In this document: piece after piece, positions 45,002 through 53,519 of the stretch | Layout: each line of letters begins with the position of its first letter | Position numbering within the stretch: position 1 is the stretch's first letter | DNA from: Rossellomorea aquimaris | Lineage (GTDB): Bacteria; Bacillota; Bacilli; Bacillales; Bacillaceae_B | NCBI RefSeq assembly: GCF_020171925.1 | Contig: NZ_JAIVAR010000003.1 | Location: 62,001 to 126,000, forward strand | Reading direction: 5' to 3' | DNA: 64,000 nucleotides | The notes under the pieces: generated by a model | The model's input: the letters and a program-made list of their open reading frames with translations, nothing else | The model's database searches: none | Told to the model about the DNA's origin: nothing | Translations under genes and position numbers: made by a program

Positions 45002-46420
45002 ATGCAACACTACAATATGCTCATTAACGGTGAAGAAATCGGAAGCGACTTACCTAAAGTGGAAGTGACCAATCCAGCGACTTCAGAGGTCGTGGCTACC
45101 ATTCCAAAGGGTGGAAAAAGCGAAGCGGAGAGTGCCGTCGATGCAGCCCACCATGCATTTCGCGACTGGTCTCAGCATTCAGTCTATGAAAGAAGCGAAC
45201 TCATCCGAAAATGGTACGACCTGATCAATGAACATAGTGAAGATCTTGCGCGGACGATGACGATTGAACAGGGCAAACCTTTGAAGGAAGCACTTGGAGA
45301 AATCCAATATGCCAACGGCTTCATATCCTGGTACGCAGAAGAAGGCAAACGGGTATACGGGGAACAGATTCCTGCGACTCAACGGAATAAGAGGTTATTT
45401 GTGTCCAAGCAGCCTGTCGGTGTCGTTGCCGTCATCACACCTTGGAACTTCCCTGCCGCGATGATCACGAGAAAAGTCGCCCCTGCCCTCGCAACCGGAT
45501 GTACGGTGGTCATCAAGCCTGCCAACCTTACACCGTTGACAGCACTCAAGATGGCGGCCCTTGCAGAAAAGGCCGGTATCCCGAAAGGTGTCATCAATGT
45601 CGTCACTGGGGATTCAAAAGCAATCGGTGAAGCTTGGCTTGAGGATACACGCGTGCGCAAGCTTACTTTCACAGGGTCTACCGAAGTGGGCCGACAGTTG
45701 ATGAAAGGGTCCGCTGATACCATCAAGAAAGTATCATTGGAACTGGGAGGCCACGCCCCATCCATCGTCATGGACGACTGTGATATCGATAAAGCGGTTG
45801 AAGGCGTTGTCGCGTCTAAGTTCCGCAACGCAGGACAAACATGTGTATGTTCGAACCGAGTGTATGTCCAAGAAGACATAGCGGAAGAGTTTACCAAGAG
45901 GCTTATAGCGAAGGTAAAAGAACTGAAAGTCGGAAACGGCCTTGAAGAAGGGGTCGACATCGGACCGCTCATCGATGAAGATGCAGTCGAAAAGGTACAG
46001 AAGCATATCGACGACGCGGTAAATAAAGGGGCAAAAGTTGCTACTGGAGGCAAAGCAGGCAATGGACTATTCTTCGAACCTACCGTCCTGACCGATGTGA
46101 GTGAAGACATGCTGTGCATGACGGATGAAACGTTCGGCCCTCTGGCACCCATCTCGACGTTCAAGACACAGGAAGAAGCGATCCAACGTGCAAATGACTC
46201 CATCTATGGCCTTGCCGCTTATGTATTTACAGAGAATATCACAAGGGGTATCGAGATCTGTGAACAGCTTGAGTACGGAATCGTCGGCCTTAACGACGGG
46301 GTCCCTTCGACACCGCAGGCTCCATTCGGAGGATTCAAGCAAAGCGGCCTTGGACGTGAAGGTGGCCATCACGGTATCGAGGAGTATCTCGAGGTAAAGT
46401 ATATTTCAGTTGGGCTATGA
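45002..46420 (+). CDS. gabD: Succinate-semialdehyde dehydrogenase family enzyme
   Basis: This 472-residue aldehyde dehydrogenase probably oxidises succinate semialdehyde to succinate with NAD(P)+. Key parts are VITPWNFPAAMITRKVAPAL (cofactor entry), FTGSTEVGRQLM (nucleotide binding), ELGGHAPSIV (catalytic Glu) and FRNAGQTCVCSNRVYV (catalytic Cys). The ATG at 45002 follows AAGGAGGACAAAC. No gabT lies nearby, so the substrate is inferred from similarity only; other semialdehydes are possible. A strong terminator follows. Confidence 0.85.
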   Translation: MQHYNMLINGEEIGSDLPKVEVTNPATSEVVATIPKGGKSEAESAVDAAHHAFRDWSQHSVYERSELIRKWYDLINEHSEDLARTMTIEQGKPLKEALGEIQYANGFISWYAEEGKRVYGEQIPATQRNKRLFVSKQPVGVVAVITPWNFPAAMITRKVAPALATGCTVVIKPANLTPLTALKMAALAEKAGIPKGVINVVTGDSKAIGEAWLEDTRVRKLTFTGSTEVGRQLMKGSADTIKKVSLELGGHAPSIVMDDCDIDKAVEGVVASKFRNAGQTCVCSNRVYVQEDIAEEFTKRLIAKVKELKVGNGLEEGVDIGPLIDEDAVEKVQKHIDDAVNKGAKVATGGKAGNGLFFEPTVLTDVSEDMLCMTDETFGPLAPISTFKTQEEAIQRANDSIYGLAAYVFTENITRGIEICEQLEYGIVGLNDGVPSTPQAPFGGFKQSGLGREGGHHGIEEYLEVKYISVGL

Positions 46421-46445
46421 GGATCGCGTTACGTTTGAAAAGAGC

Positions 46446-46482
46446 AATCCCCGGACACATTCATCGTGTCCGGGGATTTTTT
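46446..46482 (+). terminator. gabD terminator
   Basis: AATCCCCGGACAC and GTGTCCGGGGATT are perfect 13-bp arms followed by T residues. Confidence 0.92.
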
Positions 46483-46494
46483 CATCCATGCAGC

Positions 46495-46749
46495 CTACTG
46501 TTTCTTATCTCCCTCAAGGTCGAGCCAGGACAAGACCTCTTTTAGGATGCCATTAACCTTTTGACTTACATATTCCTCTCCGTAGATCTGCTTCGCTTTC
46601 TCCAAATCCTTGAGCACTCCCTCTTCCAGGTCAACAAATGGAGTTTCTTCTTCCATGTCATTATACAACTCAATCATCGCTTCTAATCCTTCTTGCATCC
46701 GATCGATGGCTTCACTGTATTTCTCGTTTTCATCGCTTTTCGCTCGCAT
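46495..46749 (-). CDS. Small hypothetical protein, acidic and helical
   Basis: This 84-residue protein begins MRAKSDENEKYSEAIDRMQE and looks wholly helical and acidic, with no membrane segment or recognised domain. GGGTGATAAG precedes the ATG at 46749; a GTG four codons upstream is open. It is convergent to gabD. A half copy of the palindrome family lies upstream. Confidence 0.6.
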   Translation of the reverse strand: MRAKSDENEKYSEAIDRMQEGLEAMIELYNDMEEETPFVDLEEGVLKDLEKAKQIYGEEYVSQKVNGILKEVLSWLDLEGDKKQ

Positions 46750-46800
46750 CTTATCACCCACATCTAGTATGCGTGGGAAATGCTGGGTTTATACCATTCT

Positions 46801-46829
46801 AAGGTACGTCCCTCAATGCGTTAAAGCGT
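46801..46829. repeat. Palindromic repeat, half copy
   Basis: AAGGTACGTCCCTCAATGCG with TTAAAGCGT matches the left half of the 42-bp family; the right arm is replaced by A-rich sequence just before the DUF805 terminator. Confidence 0.75.
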
Positions 46830-46835
46830 AAAAGA

Positions 46836-46872
46836 AAACCCGGCGCGCTTTGATGGAAGTCTCGCCGGGTTT
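46836..46872 (-). terminator. DUF805 gene terminator
   Basis: On the minus strand AACCCGGCG pairs with CGCCGGGTT and TTCTTTT follows. It lies 9 bp beyond the DUF805 stop. Confidence 0.75.
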
Positions 46873-46880
46873 CTGTCTTA

Positions 46881-47240
46881 TTATAGGTAGCCTCCACCTG
46901 ATTTCGGGTTTTGTCCCCATTTGTTGGATTGACTTTCCCCTTCTAGGCACATGAATACGAGGATGACGATCGCCCCGATGATTGGAATGAGGGAGATCAG
47001 GATCCACCATCCACTTCTACCCGTATCGTGCAGACGACGTACCGCCACTGCAAGGGATGGAAGGAAAACAAACAGTGAATACAGTCCGGACAACCATCCG
47101 TCTATCCCCACTAGCGATTGAATCAACAAGATTCCCATTGCGATTAGAAAATTAATAAGGGCGAACATCCAGTATTCTTTACGTCTGGCACGGCCGCCGA
47201 AATTCACATAATTTTTGATAACTTTTATATACCAGCTCAT
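46881..47240 (-). CDS. DUF805 membrane protein
   Basis: This 119-residue protein matches DUF805: NYVNFGGRARRKEYWMFALI at the N-terminus, then three to four membrane helices and RRLHDTGRSGWWILISLIPI in the last third. The family's function is unknown. AAGGAGAAACAGA precedes the ATG. It is divergent from the alanine symporter gene. Confidence 0.88.
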   Translation of the reverse strand: MSWYIKVIKNYVNFGGRARRKEYWMFALINFLIAMGILLIQSLVGIDGWLSGLYSLFVFLPSLAVAVRRLHDTGRSGWWILISLIPIIGAIVILVFMCLEGESQSNKWGQNPKSGGGYL

Positions 47241-47441
47241 TCTGTTTCTCCTTTTTATATGTATTTTACAATTTCATAGTATACCATACCCATCCTTTGA
47301 AACCGACTAAACCATTTGTCCTATTTTTCCCAGATAGTCAAGAAGGAATCTTGTTTGAAACCCAGCAAATCCGGTAGTTCAATAAACTCATTCTCTGGCA
47401 AACTTTCACATATTACTGGACAGCCTGGGGGTGGTACTATA

Positions 47442-47477
47442 TATAATAGTAGACGTCACAACTAGAAAACGCTTACA
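47442..47477 (+). promoter_or_regulatory. -10 element and cre-like site of the AgcS symporter gene
   Basis: TATAAT at 47442-47447 is a consensus -10; the best -35 (TGGACA, 47417-47422) has a long 19-base spacer. AGAAAACGCTTACA at 47464-47477 matches the cre consensus at 13 of 14 positions and lies downstream of the -10, where CcpA would act as a roadblock. Confidence 0.55.
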
Positions 47478-47493
47478 ACACGAGGAGGATATT

Positions 47494-48915
47494 ATGCTAG
47501 ATGTGCTAAACAAGATCAATTCATTTCTTTGGGGGACACCAAGTTTAGTACTGTTATTCGGAACAGGCTTATTTTTGACCATCATGCTTAAAGGACTGCA
47601 ATTCAAAAAGCTGTTTTACGCCTTTAAGCTTGCATTCACAAAAGAACCGAAATCGGAATCTTCATCGGAATCAGAAGGAGATATCAGCAACTTCAAGACG
47701 TTGATGACCGCTCTATCCGCGACAATCGGAAACGGTAATATCGCCGGTGTCGCAACCGCTCTGACAATCGGGGGACCGGGCGCGATCTTCTGGATGTGGA
47801 TCGTCGGTCTCCTTGGCATGGCGACGAAATATGCAGAAGCACTGCTTGCAATGAAATACCGGGTTAAGAATAAAAACGGTGAGTACTCAGGCGGACCGAT
47901 GTACTACGTTGAAAAAGGGCTCGGGAGCAAGTGGAAATGGCTTGCAGTGGCATTTGCGTTTTTCGGGGCTTTTGCTGCCCTCGGCATCGGGAACAGTGTT
48001 CAATCAAACACGATTGCGGACGTCATGACGACAAGCTTCCATATTAATAACTGGGTGACTGGGGTTGTTCTCGCTGTTTTGACTGGATTAATTATCTTCG
48101 GGGGAATCCAACGGATCAGTACCGTCGCGTCATTCTTTGTTCCAATCATGGCGTTCTTATATATAGGCGGTTCACTTTTGATCATCGGCTTGAACTATGA
48201 CTTGATCATCCCTGCATTCAAGCTAATATTCCATTATGCATTCAACCCTGTAGCCGCTGCTGGTGGATTTGCGGGGATTGTCATCAGTGAAGCCATCCGA
48301 AGCGGTGTTTCACGTGGGATTTTCTCTAATGAGGCTGGCCTCGGTACTGCCGCGCTGATTGCGGGGAATGCCAAGACCGACCATCCTGTCAAACAGGCTC
48401 TCGTCGCAATGACAGGTACCTTCATCGTCACGATCATCGTATGTACGATGACCGGGCTTGTACTGATCATCACTGGATTCTGGGATCCGACAGGAGGAGC
48501 GATATCCGGAGTTCAACATGCCGCTGACCTAGATGGAGGGGCATTGACGAGTGCGGCATTCGGACATGCCCTAGGAATTGCCGGGGAATACATCGTCTCA
48601 TTCTCCGTCATTTTCTTCGGCTTCTCCACCATTGTCGGCTGGTATATGTATGGTGAGAAATGCTTTGAATATCTCACTGGCTACCGCTACATCCTTTCCT
48701 ATCGCCTGATCTATGTCATTGCGACAGGAATGGGTGCCGTTGCGAACCTTGAACTGGTATGGGCTTTCGCAGACATGTCAAATGCACTGATGATGATCCC
48801 GAACCTGATTGCCCTTTTACTTCTCTATAAGGTGATCGTGAAGGAAACGAATCATTATTTTAATGAGTATTTGCCTGGGCAGATGCGTTCTTATTCTAAT
48901 AGAAAAGCAAGTTGA
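47494..48915 (+). CDS. Sodium:alanine/glycine symporter (AgcS family)
   Basis: This 473-residue permease has about 11 membrane helices. Family segments include ALSATIGNGNIAGVATALTI (about 67-86), YSGGPMYYVEKGLGSKW, GVSRGIFSNEAGLGTAALIA and TIVGWYMYGEKCFEYL. It imports alanine or glycine with Na+. The ATG at 47494 follows GAGGAGGATATT; 21 upstream codons of open frame are not part of it. B. subtilis AlsT and AlaP belong to the same group. Confidence 0.9.
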   Translation: MLDVLNKINSFLWGTPSLVLLFGTGLFLTIMLKGLQFKKLFYAFKLAFTKEPKSESSSESEGDISNFKTLMTALSATIGNGNIAGVATALTIGGPGAIFWMWIVGLLGMATKYAEALLAMKYRVKNKNGEYSGGPMYYVEKGLGSKWKWLAVAFAFFGAFAALGIGNSVQSNTIADVMTTSFHINNWVTGVVLAVLTGLIIFGGIQRISTVASFFVPIMAFLYIGGSLLIIGLNYDLIIPAFKLIFHYAFNPVAAAGGFAGIVISEAIRSGVSRGIFSNEAGLGTAALIAGNAKTDHPVKQALVAMTGTFIVTIIVCTMTGLVLIITGFWDPTGGAISGVQHAADLDGGALTSAAFGHALGIAGEYIVSFSVIFFGFSTIVGWYMYGEKCFEYLTGYRYILSYRLIYVIATGMGAVANLELVWAFADMSNALMMIPNLIALLLLYKVIVKETNHYFNEYLPGQMRSYSNRKAS

Positions 48916-48922
48916 TAAAAAA

Positions 48923-48951
48923 AACGGCGTGTTGGTCTCACGCCGTTTTTT
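48923..48951 (+). terminator. Symporter gene terminator
   Basis: AAACGGCGTG and CACGCCGTTT form the stem and T residues follow, 8 bp after the stop codon. Confidence 0.9.
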
Positions 48952-48989
48952 TAATGTTTAAGTTATTTTTGTTAAAAGTGAGAATACCC

Positions 48990-49115
48990 ATGTTTGATTC
49001 CACATTTGAACTCTTCATTGTAAACTTTTTATTCATTTATTCCATCACGGCTACCCTTTTATTTTACAAAGTCAGTAAAAAGACTGAAGGTTGGTTATTA
49101 CTGAAACTTCCCTAG
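48990..49115 (+). CDS. Possible small membrane protein
   Basis: A 41-residue frame begins MFDSTFELFIVNFLFIYSIT and contains one hydrophobic helix followed by a basic tail. A weak AAGTGAG lies upstream. It comes after the symporter terminator and its end overlaps the convergent hydrolase gene by 18 bp. I recognise no family, so it may not be a gene. Confidence 0.28.
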   Translation: MFDSTFELFIVNFLFIYSITATLLFYKVSKKTEGWLLLKLP

Positions 49116-50039
49116 CCACTGCCTGATGATATCCTTTACTTCCCCATCAAGGGGCTTCTTCATCAATTTCTTGTTGCCGTTAAGGATTTTACTCAACAAG
49201 TATTCTGTTTCTGTCTTTCTGAGGATATGGGTGAGATCTTTCAGCAAGTGCGATTCACACTCACCTTTTACAAGCGTGCACACTTTTTTAGCATCATCCA
49301 TTTTTACGTTTACGTCTTTCGTTCCCGAAATAGCCAGGACGGGACAGGTGACATTGATCAATGATTCGGATACATCCACATCAGCATGCTCCCTGTTCCA
49401 TTTTGCGTTCACTTTTTTCCCTTTATAGGTAATTACAGCTTCGTCTGTACCGAGGATTTTTTCTGTGAGCTGATCGTTCATCTTCAAGATTTTCTGATCC
49501 ACTTTCAACACTTTGAGAAGCCATCCTTGAAATCCTTTCATAGAACGTATTTCGTTCACCATCTCTTCCCGCTGCCATTTGGTCGTCTCAGCAAGCTTCT
49601 CTGCACAAGGAGCCAGCAGGATCAAGCCGGCGACAGGGTCACGGTCATTCATGAGCGGGGTAAGGATTGTGCCTTCACTATGACCGAGGAGGATAATCCG
49701 CTTGTTGTCGATTTCTTCATGTTCCTTTGCAAAATTAACAACTGCCTGCACATCATCAACCAAATCATAGACACCCGTTGCATGATAGTCTCCTCCGCTC
49801 GCCCCCAATCCCCGCTTGTCATACCTCAGAGTAGCAAAGCCCTCATCCACCGCCAATGCACTAAGTTCTTTAAAAATATTCATCGGCATCCGCTTTGCAT
49901 TAGAGTCCCGATCAACAGGGCCACTCCCATGGACCATGATGATCACTGGATGCTTACTTGATTGTTCCTCCAGAAAAGTGAGTGTCCCACCTAACGCGTA
50001 CTTCGCATCAATTGTTACATTCTGCTCCACAAATCCCAT
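49098..50039 (-). CDS. Alpha/beta hydrolase
   Basis: This 313-residue protein has the nucleophile elbow GHSEG (Ser121), an oxyanion region VHGSGPVDRD (about 36-45), a likely acid in ISGTKDVNVK and a catalytic His in LKDLTHILRK. The architecture is that of the esterase/acyl-hydrolase group with a small lid between strands 6 and 7. The substrate is unknown. AAAGGGGTGGGAAA precedes the ATG. A hairpin of the palindrome family lies in its 5' region. Confidence 0.82.
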   Translation of the reverse strand: MGFVEQNVTIDAKYALGGTLTFLEEQSSKHPVIIMVHGSGPVDRDSNAKRMPMNIFKELSALAVDEGFATLRYDKRGLGASGGDYHATGVYDLVDDVQAVVNFAKEHEEIDNKRIILLGHSEGTILTPLMNDRDPVAGLILLAPCAEKLAETTKWQREEMVNEIRSMKGFQGWLLKVLKVDQKILKMNDQLTEKILGTDEAVITYKGKKVNAKWNREHADVDVSESLINVTCPVLAISGTKDVNVKMDDAKKVCTLVKGECESHLLKDLTHILRKTETEYLLSKILNGNKKLMKKPLDGEVKDIIRQWLGKFQ

Positions 50040-50058
50040 TTTCCCACCCCTTTTTAGA

Positions 50059-50098
50059 GGTCCGTCCCTTCACGCATTAAAAAAGTGAGGAACGGACC
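50059..50098. repeat. Palindromic repeat, divergent copy
   Basis: GGTCCGTCCCTTCAC and GTGAGGAACGGACC are imperfect arms around GCATTAAAAAA. It resembles the AGGTACGTCCCTC family with TACG changed to TCCG. It lies between the GNAT fusion gene end and the hydrolase start. Confidence 0.65.
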
Positions 50099-50184
50099 AA
50101 TGCGTGTACCCCGAAAAGATTAAAATAGACTTTGCCCTTAAAGGAAAAATGCCCGCTCCGATCCTCCGAAGCGGGCACACCTTA

Positions 50185-53100
50185 TTACATAAATGAAACT
50201 TTCCTTAACTGCTTATAACAAGCGGAGACGTCTTCCTCGCCTAAAACCATCACGGTCGGTTTTAGCTTGATGCGTTCTCCTGAAGCCGCAGTCCATTTTG
50301 TTGAAGAAGCCGCTACGAGCACTTCCTGATTGATGTAAGCTTCTGTCATCTTCACATCATCAGGATGTACAAGAAGTGCCTTTTCCTTCCGATCATCTGA
50401 ACCGACATGAAGGAAAGGACTGTCTGAAAGCATGAATTCTTCGACGCCGCCATAATACGTATCAAATTTGCCTTCGGTCGGCAAGTTCAGATAGCTAGAA
50501 GATAATTCCTCTCCGGGCTTGAAAAATGCCTCCAGATCGACCGTTTCGTTCATGAACGCGCGTCCCGAATCCTGTTCGATTTCACAATAGAAGAGCATGA
50601 CAGGGACTTCTGGTAGCGTCAAGGCATATTGACGGAGAGTGATACCCTTCATCGTTTCATGCTCTTTGAACACCGTGGTCACCATGAGGCCTCTCCAGCT
50701 ATTTCCGTGTTCATCCTGCTTCGTGACCCCCTCCACCGAGGTCGGCTCCTTCAGCATGGAGTATGGACTTACACTCATGAATGTGTATCGTATCCCTCCA
50801 CCCCAAGGATTCCACCAGGCTTTTGGTCCAGGTTCCGGATATTGATGGTGGAGGAATTCTTTATCTTTATAAATCAATGAATAGAATCCAGGGTAATAGC
50901 CAGCCGACGCTTTAAAGGAGAGCACACCATTGTCGACCGTCCAGTTCCCATCGTGTTCAGTGATTTCTATTTCTTTATCTCCCGTAACCAAAGCGACCGT
51001 TTCGTATGAAGCCAGTTGCCCTCTTGACCGGAACTTTCCATGTAGCCGTTGCACGCCAGGGGTGTTGTGAACAACATCTACATGTACTTCTGTCAATTCA
51101 TCCTTTTTCGTTACCTCTTGTTCCACACTTCCATCTTCACCTTCGACTGTGAGCTTCCCTTCAAGATGAGGGGTCAGCATCGAACGGAATGAATAATGCA
51201 CTTTTTCGCTTGCCTGAGAAGTAAGGCCACCTTCTGATGCTTCAAAAGAGTATAAAGGACATTCATCCATTGGGGATGCGTCATCCCCCAATACAAAAGC
51301 TCGCCACTCTTTCCAGGTCGGCGATGCATTGAGCCCGATCTGAATCGGTCCAAGGCATATTTCCCCCTCGGAAGGAACACAATCAGTCTTATACTCAATC
51401 GCAAAATGCCAACTATTTTTACGCCCCAGCGCATGTTCCGGCCACGCGAGCCCCCTTGTTTCCCCATTTGCAGCAGAGGTGAACAGCCAGCGTTCGGAAA
51501 TTTCTTTATCACGGATATAATCCATGAACGGAACGATCGCCTCATCACCCACGACGACACCTTCTTTTTGAGGGATCGCCATTTGCTTCAATTGAATCGG
51601 CAGCGGCTGAATCAAATAAAGCTGCTCTTTCATCTCATGTGACTTATTCACGATTTCATGCTTGATCTCCACGATTCCGGAACCGTATATCTTCAAGTAC
51701 GTATTCAAGATTACCGATTCAAATGAATCAGACTCCAATGTGGTTTTCACGACAAATGCCTCTGGTGTTTCAATATACTCAACGAAAGACGCTTCTTTCT
51801 TAGAAAACTCTTCGCTGAACGGCTTACCGAGTTGTGGCGGGAAAAGAGTCATCGGATCCTGCTTGGAATGGACTGAACCAATCTTGACAATATGGTTCCT
51901 TTTTTCAATCTCGACAAAATATGGTCCATTATACGCTTTCCAGGACGCCTCATTTTCCCCTCCGAACCGCGCACCGAGTCCCGGGAAAGCAAGCGACAGT
52001 TTAGATTCGAATTCAAAGCATACTCCGTTCTTTTTCTTCACGCTGATCAATACGTCTTCTGAGTAAAAACCATTTTTTAGAAGCTCAGCCTTCACTGGAA
52101 CGGAAAACCTGCTTTTCCCTGCTAGTTCAGCTTTTACTTCTGTTTGGCCCCACTTCACCACATCACTTGGAGGAAGCTTGATCGTCCAAGTTGCATCATC
52201 CTCGAGTTGGCTCTCGATATCTAAATAGAGGAGCGCTTTTTGATTGGGGCGCCAATCTTTTTTAGCAGTGCGTAAATGCAGTTTTCCTGCCTGTTTTGGA
52301 TAAACCCCCATTTTCAAAGGAAATAACTTCCCATCAACTTCTACATCTGCCGTTACGACGGGATGCGTTTTCCATGGGCTTGGCTCTCTCGTAGGAAGCG
52401 TTAGGACAGCATGATATTCACCAATCCACTCTTTACTCACGGTTGTCTCAGCCGTGAAGGTGTGCTTGACGTTCTCTGTCGACAGCCCTTTGATGGAAAC
52501 ATGAGCGGGTTCCATCGTCTTATTGACGATCCGGTAACTAACAGCGTGTTCTTCCCTCTCAAGGAGCTTAAATTCAGGCAGCTTCATTTCCACGAGAAGA
52601 TCTTGTGTCTCAATCAGGCGTATCCCTCTTCCTGTCCGTTCAAATTGAACGCGGACATACTCATCGCCTGCTTCCCACCTGTATTCATAATACGTATGGT
52701 CCCCATCCTTGTTTCCGTCCGGTTTCACTTCGATGACACGCTGACTTGTACGATACCAGTCATGCTTGTCAAAGAATGGCTTGAGGCAGTCGATCTGCAG
52801 CACCGATGGAATGAAGTTCATCAAATGTGTCGTATCATCCCGGTCCTCCCAAAAGAACCCACACTTCTTATAAAGCGGAACGGCTTTGGTATTGCCCGGC
52901 CAAGTAAATAAGTCGAGACGTGGCCATTTCAATTCAATCGTCCTATCAAGCGCTTTAAGGACTAGCTGCTTGCCGATCTTTAAACCATGATAGTCCGGGT
53001 GAACATTCAAGAGCGGGATATAGAGTGCTCCCTGATCTTCACTGTAGCGTGATAACCCGCAGTATCCGACCACCTCTTCGCCGATCATGGCCAGATACAA

Positions 53101-53265
53101 ATGAAGATTCGTAGAGTTCCCCTCTTTCTCTATCACGTCCTGCTCTGTCATGACACTGGCGTCACCACCCCAATTGTCACGGCTTTCATTCCACATCTTT
53201 GCGATCCCATTTGCGAGACCTTCATGGTATTCTACGATTCTTACTTTCTCCAACGTTGTTTTCAT
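50185..53265 (-). CDS. Giant GNAT acetyltransferase fusion protein
   Basis: This 1026-residue protein starts with a GNAT domain (about 1-155): motif A is NVHPDYHGLKIGKQLVLKAL (87-106), which binds the acetyl-CoA pyrophosphate, and motif B is AVPLYKKCGF (128-137). The remaining ~870 residues are strand-rich, without signal peptide or membrane helix, and contain KAWWNPWGGGIRYTF, which recalls carbohydrate-binding or glycosidase-type beta domains, though I cannot name a family. GTAGGAGGAAGTT precedes the ATG. The long frame has no sign of decay. Neither substrate nor partner is evident. Confidence 0.75.
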   Translation of the reverse strand: MKTTLEKVRIVEYHEGLANGIAKMWNESRDNWGGDASVMTEQDVIEKEGNSTNLHLYLAMIGEEVVGYCGLSRYSEDQGALYIPLLNVHPDYHGLKIGKQLVLKALDRTIELKWPRLDLFTWPGNTKAVPLYKKCGFFWEDRDDTTHLMNFIPSVLQIDCLKPFFDKHDWYRTSQRVIEVKPDGNKDGDHTYYEYRWEAGDEYVRVQFERTGRGIRLIETQDLLVEMKLPEFKLLEREEHAVSYRIVNKTMEPAHVSIKGLSTENVKHTFTAETTVSKEWIGEYHAVLTLPTREPSPWKTHPVVTADVEVDGKLFPLKMGVYPKQAGKLHLRTAKKDWRPNQKALLYLDIESQLEDDATWTIKLPPSDVVKWGQTEVKAELAGKSRFSVPVKAELLKNGFYSEDVLISVKKKNGVCFEFESKLSLAFPGLGARFGGENEASWKAYNGPYFVEIEKRNHIVKIGSVHSKQDPMTLFPPQLGKPFSEEFSKKEASFVEYIETPEAFVVKTTLESDSFESVILNTYLKIYGSGIVEIKHEIVNKSHEMKEQLYLIQPLPIQLKQMAIPQKEGVVVGDEAIVPFMDYIRDKEISERWLFTSAANGETRGLAWPEHALGRKNSWHFAIEYKTDCVPSEGEICLGPIQIGLNASPTWKEWRAFVLGDDASPMDECPLYSFEASEGGLTSQASEKVHYSFRSMLTPHLEGKLTVEGEDGSVEQEVTKKDELTEVHVDVVHNTPGVQRLHGKFRSRGQLASYETVALVTGDKEIEITEHDGNWTVDNGVLSFKASAGYYPGFYSLIYKDKEFLHHQYPEPGPKAWWNPWGGGIRYTFMSVSPYSMLKEPTSVEGVTKQDEHGNSWRGLMVTTVFKEHETMKGITLRQYALTLPEVPVMLFYCEIEQDSGRAFMNETVDLEAFFKPGEELSSSYLNLPTEGKFDTYYGGVEEFMLSDSPFLHVGSDDRKEKALLVHPDDVKMTEAYINQEVLVAASSTKWTAASGERIKLKPTVMVLGEEDVSACYKQLRKVSFM

Positions 53266-53458
53266 AACTTCCTCCTACACTACGTTTTAATGTGTCGAAC
53301 CTCATCCTTTTTTCCTTCTTTTGTAACTCCATTCACAATCGTAATCATCTTTGATCTCCTCCTTTTCAATATTGGAAAAAATTACTTCCCACCCACAGTT
53401 TAAAATGTTACGCCCAATAAGTAAAGAATATTCCAACTCTTTACCGCACTACCGTAAC

Positions 53459-53503
53459 GAGGGACGTACCTTTAGCACGGTGATGCATCGAGGGACGTAC
53501 CTT
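53459..53503. repeat. Two half copies of the palindromic repeat
   Basis: GAGGGACGTACCTT occurs twice in direct orientation (53459-53472 and 53490-53503), 31 bp apart. They lie 17 bp beyond the stop of the terpene cyclase gene. The left arms are absent. Confidence 0.75.
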
Positions 53504-53519
53504 AAATCGGAGCGCCCCT

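Noticed and set aside
48912-49115. 67-residue ORF beginning at the symporter stop
   Set aside because: Its first part runs through a strong intrinsic terminator, so only the inner 41-codon frame was kept, at low confidence.
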